A stretch of 35,308 nucleotides of DNA from Hyphomicrobiales bacterium. Lineage in GTDB: Bacteria > Pseudomonadota > Alphaproteobacteria > Rhizobiales > Xanthobacteraceae. The stretch spans positions 1 through 35,308 of the forward strand of contig PLTE01000206.1 in the NCBI GenBank assembly GCA_003164375.1. The letters are read 5' to 3'. Shown piece by piece: positions 24,519 through 31,703 of the stretch; position 1 is the stretch's first letter; each line of letters begins with the position of its first letter. The position numbers were made by a program, and so were the translations under genes. Under the pieces are notes generated by a model that made no database searches, was not told where the DNA came from, and saw only the letters and a program-made list of their open reading frames with translations.

Positions 24519-25964
24519 ATGAACATCGACAACGTCGATTACACCACCAAGATCCCGAACAACGTTAATCTCGCCGAGGACCGCCAAGTGCTGCGCGCGC
24601 TGGAAAGCTGGCATCCGGGCTATATCGACTGGTGGATGGATATGGGCCCGGAGGGCTTTCAGGATGCGCTGGTTTATCTGCGCACCGCGGTTTCGGTCGA
24701 TCCAAAGGGCTGGGCCAAGTTCGATTACGTAAAGATGCCGGACTATCGCTGGGGTATCCTGTTGGCGCCGCGGGAGGATAACCGCAAGATCCCCTTCGGC
24801 CGCCATTACGGCGAGCCGGCCTGGCAGGAAGTGCCGGGTGAATATCGTGCCATGCTGCGGCGTCTCGTCGTTATCCAGGGCGACACCGAACCGGCATCCG
24901 TCGAGCAGCAACGCCACTTAGGAAGAACGGCCCCTTCGCTCTACGACATGCGCAACGTATTTCAGGTCAATGTCGAGGAAGGCCGCCATCTCTGGGCGAT
25001 GGTCTATATCCTACAGAAATATTTCGGCCGCGACGGCCGCGAGGAAGCCGCCGAGCTCCTGCAGCGCCGCTCCGGCTCAGCCGACAAGCCGCGCATGCTC
25101 GGCGCCTTCAACGAGGCGACGCCGGACTGGCTGTCGTTCCACATGTTCACCTTCTTCACTGATCGTGACGGCAAGATGCAGCTCGAAAGCCTGGCGCAAT
25201 CCGGCTTCGATCCGCTGTCGCGCACCTGCCGCTTCATGCTCACCGAGGAAGCGCATCACATGTTTGTCGGCGAGACCGGCGTCGGACGCACCATTCAGCG
25301 CACCTGCGAGGCGATGAAAGCGGCCGGCATCGAAGATCCCGGCGCCGTCGAGAAAATCCGCGCGCTCGGCGTCATCGATCTGCCGACCATCCAGAAGAAA
25401 CTCAATCTGCATTATACGCTGTCACTCGATCTATTCGGCTCGGAAGTCTCGACCAATGCCGCCAACACCTTCACCGCCGGACTCAAGGGCCGGTTCCAGG
25501 AGATCAAGATCGAGGACGATCACCGGCTCGAAAACGCGGTCTATCCAGTGCTGAAATTGGTCGACGGCGAGATCAAGCGCATCGACGAGCCGGCGCTGAC
25601 CGCGATCAATATGCGGCTGCGCGACGATTACACCGCCGATTGCCAGCGCGGTCTCGACCGCTGGAACAAGATCATCGATCGCACCGGCGTGACGTTCAAA
25701 CTCGAACTGCCGCATGTCGGCTTCCACCGCCAGATCGGCGAGTTCAAGAACGTCAAAATCTCGCCCACCGGCAAATTGCTCGACGAAACGGCCTGGAACC
25801 GCGGCAAGAATGCCTGGCTGCCGTCGGCGGACGATGGCGACTATATCGCCAGCCTGATGCAACGCGTCGTCGAACCCGGGCAATTCGCCAGCTGGATCGC
25901 GCCGCCGCGCGTCGGCATCGACAACAAACCCGGCGATTTCGAATATGTGAAGATCGCGGCGTAA
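24519..25964 (+). CDS. boxB: Benzoyl-CoA 2,3-epoxidase, oxygenase component
   Basis: A 481-residue di-iron monooxygenase. BoxB, with reductase BoxA, epoxidises benzoyl-CoA at the 2,3 position using O2 and NADPH. Di-iron ligand motifs are visible: EGRH (E154, H157) and EEAHH (E244, H247), each about four residues offset from the Azoarcus enzyme. The start MNIDNVDYTTKIPNNVNL is typical, and TGAGGAG lies 6 bases before the ATG at 24519. Length matches the family. No boxA is adjacent, so electrons must come from a reductase encoded elsewhere. The frame is open upstream to 24390 inside boxC, but that is not coding here. Confidence 0.96.
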   Translation: MNIDNVDYTTKIPNNVNLAEDRQVLRALESWHPGYIDWWMDMGPEGFQDALVYLRTAVSVDPKGWAKFDYVKMPDYRWGILLAPREDNRKIPFGRHYGEPAWQEVPGEYRAMLRRLVVIQGDTEPASVEQQRHLGRTAPSLYDMRNVFQVNVEEGRHLWAMVYILQKYFGRDGREEAAELLQRRSGSADKPRMLGAFNEATPDWLSFHMFTFFTDRDGKMQLESLAQSGFDPLSRTCRFMLTEEAHHMFVGETGVGRTIQRTCEAMKAAGIEDPGAVEKIRALGVIDLPTIQKKLNLHYTLSLDLFGSEVSTNAANTFTAGLKGRFQEIKIEDDHRLENAVYPVLKLVDGEIKRIDEPALTAINMRLRDDYTADCQRGLDRWNKIIDRTGVTFKLELPHVGFHRQIGEFKNVKISPTGKLLDETAWNRGKNAWLPSADDGDYIASLMQRVVEPGQFASWIAPPRVGIDNKPGDFEYVKIAA

Positions 25965-25968
25965 GCGT

Positions 25969-25997
25969 CATTCCCGGGCCGGCCGGAGCCCGGAATG
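25969..25997. repeat. Palindrome between boxB and the creatininase gene
   Basis: CATTCCCGGGC (25969-25979) pairs with GCCCGGAATG (25988-25997) with one bulged base. It lies in the 37 bases between two converging genes, shares the CATTCC/GGAATG arms of the repeat at 15062-15103, and may act as a bidirectional transcription stop. Confidence 0.6.
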
Positions 25998-26001
25998 CCG
26001 A

Positions 26002-26817
26002 TCAGATATCCAGCGGCCCATCGCGCAGCCGCGCCAGATCGAAGCGATCGACCTCGCGCAGCAACTCGACGAAGGCCGCTGCACCCTGCGCCAGCGCCGC
26101 TTCGCCCTTTGCTGCCGCCGCAAGCGTGGCGTCGCCAACCGCACCGGTCGGATTGAGATCCTGCGTCATCCAGGCAAAGCCCGCCGGCCGATAGGCGCCG
26201 AGCCATCTGAAGTCGCGCGACATCGCCACGGTCTGCGAGATCGCCTTGGGCGCTTTGTCCATGCGCACCGTGTCAGGCTTGGCCGCGAGCATCAGCGAGG
26301 TCTCGATGTCGCCGCCATGGACGCCGTGCTTCTTCTCCTCGGCGGTGAAAGTGCCTTCCGGATAACCGAAGCGATGCCAGCCGACGGTGACGGCGAGCAT
26401 GCCAAGCCGCGCGCGCAGGTCGCGCGCCACCAATTCCATCGCCGCGACATTGCCGCCGTGGCTGGTGACGAACACCAGCTTGCGCAGGCCCGCCCGCGCC
26501 AGACTGTCGCCAAGCTCGGTCCAGGCCGCGATCGCGGTCGCAGCCGAAAACGTCAATGTGCCGGGATAGGCAAGGTGCTCCGCCGATACGCCGATGCGTT
26601 GCACCGGCAGGAAGGTCACCGGCAGACCATCGGGCAGCAAGGCGTGAACCCGCTGCAAATAGGCTTCCGCAATGAAGGTGTCGACGCCGAGCGGCAGATG
26701 CGGGCCATGCTGCTCGACGGCCGCGAGCGGCAGCACGGCGATCCACCGCCCGGTTTCGGCGCCGGCGATGTCCTGCCAGCTCATCTCCATCCAGTCGCGC
26801 TTGGGCAGTATCGTCAC
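26002..26817 (-). CDS. Creatininase-family amidohydrolase
   Basis: A 271-residue protein of the creatininase family, zinc-type amidases that open cyclic amides or cleave formamides and related bonds. Metal-ligand motifs are present: EQHGPHLPLGVD (E35, H37, D46), VTSHGGN, and GGDIETS with the late glutamate. The start MTILPKRDWMEMSWQD is typical; I kept the GTG at 26817. Family members differ widely in substrate (creatinine, mycofactocin peptide, pyrimidine-derived formamides), so the reaction is not known here. It is divergent, 56 bases apart, from the binding-protein gene, and the two may share regulation. Any link to benzoate is only positional. Confidence 0.88.
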   Translation of the reverse strand: MTILPKRDWMEMSWQDIAGAETGRWIAVLPLAAVEQHGPHLPLGVDTFIAEAYLQRVHALLPDGLPVTFLPVQRIGVSAEHLAYPGTLTFSAATAIAAWTELGDSLARAGLRKLVFVTSHGGNVAAMELVARDLRARLGMLAVTVGWHRFGYPEGTFTAEEKKHGVHGGDIETSLMLAAKPDTVRMDKAPKAISQTVAMSRDFRWLGAYRPAGFAWMTQDLNPTGAVGDATLAAAAKGEAALAQGAAAFVELLREVDRFDLARLRDGPLDI

Positions 26818-26873
26818 TCGCCAATCCTTCCTTCGTCTCCTATTCTCGCGTCACTGATGCAAAGGAGCAACTG

Positions 26874-27908
26874 ATGTCGTTGGCAGGGTTTTTCGGTGTG
26901 GTCCTAGCGGGACTTGCTGTGGCGGCCGGTGCCGCGAGCGGTCCGGCGACCGCCCAATCTGCAGATAAGGCTGCTCTCGACAAGGTCGCGTTCGGCACCA
27001 ATTGGGTGGCCGAGGCCGAGCATGGCGGCTTCTACCAGGCGCTCGCCGACGGCACCTACCGCAAATATGGCCTCGACGTGAGCATCGTGCCGGGTGGGCC
27101 GCAGGTGAACAATCGCCTCCTGCTATTGGTCGGCAAGCTCGACTTTTTCCTCAGCGCCAACACGCTCGAAGGCTTCGACGCGGTGGCGCAGAACGTGCCG
27201 ACCATCGAGGTCGCGGCGCTGTTTCAGAAGGACCCGCAAGTCATCATCGCGCATCCCGATCAGGGCATCGACGATCTGGAGGACTTGAAGAAGCTCACCC
27301 TGTTCGTGTCCCAGGAAGGCATGGCGAGCTATTACCAATGGCTCAAGGCCGATTTCGGCTTCACCGATTCGCGGGTCAAGCCGTATACGTTCAATCCGCA
27401 GCCGTTCCTCGCCGATAAGAAGAGCGCCATGCAGGGCTATGTGACGTCGGAGCCCTTCGCCATCGAGAAAGCGGCAAAGTTCAAACCCAAAGTCTTCCTG
27501 CTCGCCGATCAAGGCTTCGACGCTTATTCGACCTTGATCGAGACGCGCCGCGAGCTGGTCGACAAGAAGCCCGATCTGGTGCAGCGCTTTGTCGATGCCT
27601 CGATCATCGGCTGGTACAATTATCTCTATGGCGACAATTCCGCCGCCAATACGCTGATCAAGAAACAAAATCCGGAGATGACCGACGATCTTCTGGCCTA
27701 TTCGGTCGCCGCGATGAAGCAATACGGCATCGTCGATTCCGGAGATGCGATAAAGCTCGGCATCGGCGCCATGAGCGACGCGCGGATCAAGGATTTCTTC
27801 GACAAAATGGTGCGCTCGGGGGTCGCCAAGCCAAGCCTCGATTATCGCAAAGCCTACACCTTGCAATTCGTCGACAAGAAGGTCGGGCTTAATCTGCGGC
27901 CGAAGTGA
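26874..27908 (+). CDS. ABC transporter substrate-binding protein (NMT1/THI5-like)
   Basis: A 344-residue periplasmic binding protein. A signal peptide (hydrophobic 3-22, cleavage likely at ATA before Q28) leads to the NMT1/SsuA-type fold: FGTNWVAEAEHGGFYQALAD, GLDVSIVPGGPQVNN, then KPDLVQRFVDASIIGWYNYL. Such proteins deliver sulfonates, nitriles, pyrimidine precursors or aromatic acids to ABC importers. AAAGGAG lies 6 bases before the ATG. No permease or ATPase gene follows; the next gene runs the other way, so this is an orphan in the window. The ligand is unknown; a substrate shared with the creatininase is a reasonable guess. Confidence 0.9.
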   Translation: MSLAGFFGVVLAGLAVAAGAASGPATAQSADKAALDKVAFGTNWVAEAEHGGFYQALADGTYRKYGLDVSIVPGGPQVNNRLLLLVGKLDFFLSANTLEGFDAVAQNVPTIEVAALFQKDPQVIIAHPDQGIDDLEDLKKLTLFVSQEGMASYYQWLKADFGFTDSRVKPYTFNPQPFLADKKSAMQGYVTSEPFAIEKAAKFKPKVFLLADQGFDAYSTLIETRRELVDKKPDLVQRFVDASIIGWYNYLYGDNSAANTLIKKQNPEMTDDLLAYSVAAMKQYGIVDSGDAIKLGIGAMSDARIKDFFDKMVRSGVAKPSLDYRKAYTLQFVDKKVGLNLRPK

Positions 27909-27920
27909 TGCCGCTTGCCG

Positions 27921-27943
27921 TCATCGTCCGCGACGGCGGATGA
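27921..27943. repeat. REP-like imperfect palindrome
   Basis: TCATCGTCCGC faces GCGGATGA around a short loop, with a 3-base bulge. It lies in the 135 bases between the converging binding-protein and MmgE/PrpD genes. There is no T-run. It resembles dispersed palindromes found in related genomes. Confidence 0.4.
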
Positions 27944-28043
27944 TCCAGTATCCACCGGCATCCGAGACAATCTGCAGCGGCAATGATTCTTTTATCTCTT
28001 GTCGCTAGTCAATTATCCGGCGCCGGCAACAGCAGGCCTTCGA

Positions 28044-29546
28044 TCAGCTCCGTTGCAGCAGCGGACGAAGCTCGCGGACATCTTTCAGTTGCTCAATCGC
28101 ATACACTTTCTCCACGAGCGCCGTACACGTCGCTGAGCCTAGCACCGGGGTGATCAGGTCGCGCGCTTTCGTGATGACTTCGTCGCGGCTCATGGGATTC
28201 TCCGCGCTGCCGCGCACCGCATCGTTGCGTTCGCTGAAATGGCTTCCATCGTTCAGCGTGATCTCAACCACGGCTACCCGCTTGGGCAACAAGCGCTCGA
28301 GCTCTTCCTCGGCAACGACCTGCACTTTGGCACGCACACGCAGAACTGCCGGATCCTGCATGCGAGCGGTGTCGTGTGCCGCACGAAAGGATACCGTTCC
28401 GTCGAGCAACAGCACTGCCACGAGATACTGCAGACAAAGATCCGGGCTCTGGCTGTTGTCCACTTTCGGCGCTGCGCTGGTCGACAGATGGATGACCACT
28501 TGGCTTATCTGACCAACATCGAACGGATGCTGGCGCCGAATATTGATCAAGGCATCGAGCGGTGACTGGACCGGGCCGCCGGTCGACCATTTTTTGATGT
28601 TGGTATCGGACACTTCAAATCGCTCACCAAGCCCCTCGACGAGCCCGGCCGGATCGGCCTGCGGAGCGTAGGATGCGAAGAAATTGTCCCGGCCTGAAAA
28701 AACGTCGCCAACGCCGGTGAATCCCGACTGCATGAGCAGTGCGGCCGTTACGCCATTGCGTGCGCCCATCGAGCCGAACACGAAGGCTTTCTCCATATGC
28801 GCAGTATCGCGTTGCCATATGGCGAAGCCGGCCCCCGCCTGCTGCGAGGCATAGTCGAGCAGCCAACGCATCTGCTGGGCGTCTAGATTTGCCACACAGC
28901 CGGCGGCCGCCGAGGCCCCAAACGTTCCCACCACGTTGTGGGTATCGCGCAACACGGTGGCACCGAGAACCGTTTTCATCGCGCGCATGCCGATGTCATA
29001 ACCAAGCGTTACCGCTCGCATAAAATGCGTGCCGTCGATGCCAAGCAGTTCACCTATTGCCAGCGCGGCCGGCACGACGGCGCAGCCTGGATGGGCGCCT
29101 CCAGCGTCATAATTGTCATCGGTCTCGTCGGCCTGAGCGAGCGCGCCGTTGACGATGGCGGCTTCGATCGGCCCGCTCAAAATATCGGAGGCCACGATCG
29201 TCGCAATCTTCGCGCCACCCACAGCGCGGGCAAATTGCAGCGCCTGACGTCCGGGCGGCAACTCGGAGCCCGAAATCATGGCTGCCAGAGTGTCGAGGAT
29301 ATGACTCTTTGACTCTTCCACGATCGCCGGCGGAAGGGCGCGCTTGCCGGCCTCACTCATATAATGGCTGAGCCTATCCATAATCGGGCCGATACCCGCG
29401 TCGGCCGCCGATGCACTGCACGGAAGCGCCGATGCAAGCGCAACTCCGGCGCCGCCAACCAGCAGACTTCGCCGTGTCGGCCTCGCGCTGCGGCCTGGGG
29501 TCGGCAATGTCGGCCTTTGACCGGATGAATCGATCAGCTTACCCAT
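28044..29546 (-). CDS. MmgE/PrpD-family protein with Tat signal
   Basis: A 500-residue member of the MmgE/PrpD family (2-methylcitrate dehydratase and related isomerases/epimerases). Family features include ETDDNYDAGGAHPGCAVVPA (about 140-160), the HNVVGTFGASAAAG stretch and KKWSTGGPVQSPLDALI. Unusually, the N-terminus has a twin-arginine signal, TRRSLLVGG with R25 and R26, followed by a hydrophobic core and an ASA cleavage site near residue 47, so the protein is probably exported folded. Most relatives are cytoplasmic. GGAGAAGTC precedes the ATG at 29546. The gene is divergent from the PdxA-like gene across a 295-base region. Its substrate is unknown. Confidence 0.87.
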   Translation of the reverse strand: MGKLIDSSGQRPTLPTPGRSARPTRRSLLVGGAGVALASALPCSASAADAGIGPIMDRLSHYMSEAGKRALPPAIVEESKSHILDTLAAMISGSELPPGRQALQFARAVGGAKIATIVASDILSGPIEAAIVNGALAQADETDDNYDAGGAHPGCAVVPAALAIGELLGIDGTHFMRAVTLGYDIGMRAMKTVLGATVLRDTHNVVGTFGASAAAGCVANLDAQQMRWLLDYASQQAGAGFAIWQRDTAHMEKAFVFGSMGARNGVTAALLMQSGFTGVGDVFSGRDNFFASYAPQADPAGLVEGLGERFEVSDTNIKKWSTGGPVQSPLDALINIRRQHPFDVGQISQVVIHLSTSAAPKVDNSQSPDLCLQYLVAVLLLDGTVSFRAAHDTARMQDPAVLRVRAKVQVVAEEELERLLPKRVAVVEITLNDGSHFSERNDAVRGSAENPMSRDEVITKARDLITPVLGSATCTALVEKVYAIEQLKDVRELRPLLQRS

Positions 29547-29643
29547 GACTTCTCCACATTGTGTGCGTGCGGCAACCGATTCTTACGATGGACCGGAATT
29601 TTACGCGGCGGCAAGGACTGGCGCCACGCCAAGGTGGGTCTAC

Positions 29644-29672
29644 TTGCACGGTTAAAGGTCTAACTATTTATA
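29644..29672 (+). promoter_or_regulatory. Candidate promoter of the PdxA-like gene
   Basis: TTGCAC (29644-29649), a 17-base spacer, then TTTATA (29667-29672). The spacer holds the short inverted repeat GTTA-N6-TAAC. Transcription would start near 29680 and give a leader of about 160 bases. Confidence 0.45.
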
Positions 29673-29686
29673 TACGGCGAACATTG

Positions 29687-29698
29687 ATCCGAACGGAT
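29687..29698. promoter_or_regulatory. Palindrome ATCCGAACGGAT
   Basis: Five-base arms ATCCG and CGGAT around AA, a few bases beyond the candidate promoter. The position suits a repressor operator; the regulator is unknown. Confidence 0.4.
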
Positions 29699-29722
29699 AT
29701 ACCCTGGGCACTGACGGCGGGC

Positions 29723-29764
29723 GTGATATAGGCGGCGTGAGATACGCGACATGACATAGGCGAC
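29723..29764. repeat. Three 14-base direct repeats
   Basis: GTGATATAGGCGGC, GTGAGATACGCGAC and ATGACATAGGCGAC follow each other without gaps, consensus RTGANATASGCGRC. Two further partial copies of the ATA-GCG core lie at 29778 and 29787. The set sits in the leader region of the PdxA-like gene and may bind a regulator in register. Confidence 0.6.
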
Positions 29765-29841
29765 ACGTGAAGCGCTCATAGCGGCAATACGCGACAGCGC
29801 CAGTCCTAAGAGCGTCGCAAAAATACCTGAGAGGACATACC

Positions 29842-30906
29842 ATGACAGAACAAGCCAACAACAACACTGTTTTCACCTCCGGCAACGAGACGCGCCCGCG
29901 CATCGCTTTCCTGCTCGGCGACTGTACGGGCATCGGACCGGAGTTGGTCGCCAAAATTCTGGCCGAGGGCAAAATGGCCGAACACGCGCGCTTGGTGGTG
30001 GTCGGCGACGCCCGTGTTCTGAACCGAGGCGTGCGCGACGCCAAGGTCGATTTTAAATGGAACCGCGTCGGGAGTGTCTCGGCAATCGATTGGTATAACG
30101 GCATCGTACCGGTTATCGACTTGAATAACATTGATCCGATCAAATTTCCGCAAGGGGTTAGCTCGTCGGAATCCGGCAAGCTCACCGGCGACACGCTCGC
30201 TTATGCCATAGGCCTGGCTCAAAGGGACGAGGTTGACGGCATTACCTTCGCGCCACTCAACAAGCGGGCGCTCTATGACGGCGGATGGAAATTCCGTGAC
30301 GAACACCAAATGTTCGCGCATCTCTTGGGGCACAATGGCCATTTTAGTGAAATGAACGTGTTAGACGGCCAGTGGATGACACGCGTGACTTCGCATGTCT
30401 CGCTCCGTCAGGCGGTCGACCAGATCACACCCCAACGCATTGAGGACTCCTTGAAACTGGCCGATTGGGCCATGAAGGCAGCCGGTATCGAGAAACCGCG
30501 TATCGCGGTCGCCGCGCTCAACCCGCATAATGGCGAGAACGGACTGTTCGGCACGGAGGAGATCGAAATCATCCGTCCGACGGTCGAGAAAATGGCGGCG
30601 CAAGGCATCGACTGCAAAGGCCCCTTCGCCTCGGACACAGTCTACATCAAGGCGTTCGAGGGCGCCTATGACAGCGTGCTTTCGATGTATCACGATCAGG
30701 GTCAGATCGCGACCAAGCTCAGGGGCTTTAATCGTGGCGTTACAATCACGGCCGGGCTACGCACCGTCTTCACCACCCCGGCTCATGGGACGGCCTTCGA
30801 TATTGTGGGCAAAGGCGTTGCAAATACCGGCGCTACTGAAAACGCGATCATGCTTGCGGTGAAAATGGCCGGTCGGCGTCGCGCCGAACCAAATCCTGCG
30901 GCCTGA
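29842..30906 (+). CDS. PdxA-like 4-phosphate dehydrogenase family protein
   Basis: A 354-residue NAD- and metal-dependent dehydrogenase/decarboxylase of the PdxA family. Metal-binding histidines align: H185 in TSHVSLRQ, H229 in ALNPHNGENGLFG and H284 in MYHDQGQIATK; FASDTVY and HGTAFDIVGKG complete the signature. The N-terminal motif reads LLGDCTGIGPEL where PdxA proteins usually have GDPAGIGPE. This, and the lack of a ksgA or pdxJ neighbour, suggest a catabolic PdxA2-type enzyme acting on a four-carbon sugar-acid phosphate or similar compound, not vitamin B6 synthesis. No kinase gene of the DUF1537 type is nearby, so the substrate stays open. GAGAGGA lies 6 bases before the ATG. A terminator follows. 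Confidence 0.85.
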   Translation: MTEQANNNTVFTSGNETRPRIAFLLGDCTGIGPELVAKILAEGKMAEHARLVVVGDARVLNRGVRDAKVDFKWNRVGSVSAIDWYNGIVPVIDLNNIDPIKFPQGVSSSESGKLTGDTLAYAIGLAQRDEVDGITFAPLNKRALYDGGWKFRDEHQMFAHLLGHNGHFSEMNVLDGQWMTRVTSHVSLRQAVDQITPQRIEDSLKLADWAMKAAGIEKPRIAVAALNPHNGENGLFGTEEIEIIRPTVEKMAAQGIDCKGPFASDTVYIKAFEGAYDSVLSMYHDQGQIATKLRGFNRGVTITAGLRTVFTTPAHGTAFDIVGKGVANTGATENAIMLAVKMAGRRRAEPNPAA

Positions 30907-30965
30907 AACCTAATCGGCGCGTCCGGACCGACGTCACGGAGATCAGGGCATTTGATTGACGAAAT

Positions 30966-30992
30966 AGCCCGGGGCGATACCCCCGGGCTTTT
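30966..30992 (+). terminator. Rho-independent terminator after the PdxA-like gene
   Basis: AGCCCGGGG (30966-30974) pairs perfectly with CCCCGGGCT (30981-30989) around a 6-base loop, followed by TTT. It lies 60 bases past the stop codon. Confidence 0.85.
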
Positions 30993-31042
30993 CGCGAACC
31001 GGAGCCCGCGCACTCCAGAGTCTTAGGCCCGCTTGCCGTGCT

Positions 31043-31249
31043 TTAGCTGCGGGAGTCGATGGCGTATTCGCCGTGGCTGCGGTCGAATTGATTCGATACG
31101 CTTCCGGTCACCGGGCCACCGTTCGGATACTGCTCCACGACCTGGGAGGCCTGCGACTGTTGACGATCCAGCTTCTGCGCAAAGGCCGGTGTCGCGAGCA
31201 GCGCGACGCCGAGAGCCGACAAAAGCAACTTCGTTTTGAACGTATTCAT
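31043..31249 (-). CDS. Small secreted protein of unknown function
   Basis: A 68-residue protein with a clear signal peptide: MNTFKTKLLLSALGVALLA then TPAFA, cleaved before Q25. The mature part would be 44 residues, polar, with EQYPNGGPVTGS in the middle and no cysteine. An AGGAGA lies 8 bases before the ATG on the minus strand, which supports it as a real gene. I recognise no domain; short periplasmic proteins of this shape are common in Bradyrhizobium-like genomes. It faces the terminator of the PdxA-like gene and reads away from the two-component genes. A hairpin in its leader is listed separately. Confidence 0.7.
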   Translation of the reverse strand: MNTFKTKLLLSALGVALLATPAFAQKLDRQQSQASQVVEQYPNGGPVTGSVSNQFDRSHGEYAIDSRS

Positions 31250-31288
31250 TGGATTTCTCCTGGTTGGTATTGATCCGCACCTCGTGAT

Positions 31289-31314
31289 GGTGCACAGCCG
31301 TTGGCTGCAGCACC
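31289..31314 (-). other. Hairpin in the leader of the small secreted gene
   Basis: GGTGC-A-CAGCC-GTT-GGCTG-CA-GCACC folds into a ten-pair hairpin with small internal bulges, about 40 bases upstream of the small gene start and so probably in its mRNA leader. It could affect stability or translation. Confidence 0.4.
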
Positions 31315-31363
31315 AACATAAGCCCGCGACTCGGCGGCACCATTAAATTGGCGTTCAGAAAAC

Positions 31364-31377
31364 TAAATTCGAATTTA
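31364..31377. promoter_or_regulatory. Perfect palindrome TAAATTCGAATTTA
   Basis: A fully self-complementary AT-rich 14-base sequence in GC-rich surroundings, 115 bases upstream of the small gene and 327 bases upstream of the response-regulator start. It looks like an operator for a dimeric regulator; which one is unknown. Confidence 0.45.
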
Positions 31378-31703
31378 TGCGGGGCACCTGGCGAACAGCA
31401 CCGCCGCGGTAGCGGACCAACTCGTCGCCGGCTGCTGTTTCTTCAGTTGAAGCCAATGCCGGACACTAACAAATAATTTAATAACTCTGGCGACTGTTTT
31501 CATAGCGCCTCGGGCGTCGCGGTTTTATCTACCAGACGGAAGATGGCGCACTCGCCTATCGGCCGATGGAAAACCCTATGGTGTTGGACCACGATGGATC
31601 AGAGCACAATTCCCGCGTAGATTGGGAAGCATACGGCCGGGACATCGCGTCTTTGGTAACGGCCGGCCCCGAAATAGTCGCGCTGGCGCCCAGGAGCGAG
31701 TCG

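Larger units (their letters stand above)
29547..29841. other. Divergent control region, MmgE/PrpD and PdxA-like genes
   Basis: 295 bases, more AT-rich in the middle than the rest of the window. It contains a candidate promoter, a 12-base palindrome and a set of 14-base direct repeats, listed separately. No gene is apparent inside. Confidence 0.6.
31250..31703. other. Divergent region between the small secreted gene and the response regulator
   Basis: 454 bases. It contains a leader hairpin (31289-31314), a perfect 14-base palindrome (31364-31377) and an AT-rich stretch near 31465-31485 that could hold the response-regulator promoter. The frame upstream of the response regulator is open from 31566, but I see no reason to count it as coding. 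Confidence 0.5.

Noticed and set aside
31566..31703. 46-codon extension of the response regulator
   Set aside because: The ATG at 31704 has a good Shine-Dalgarno and begins the receiver domain directly; the extension has no family counterpart that I know.
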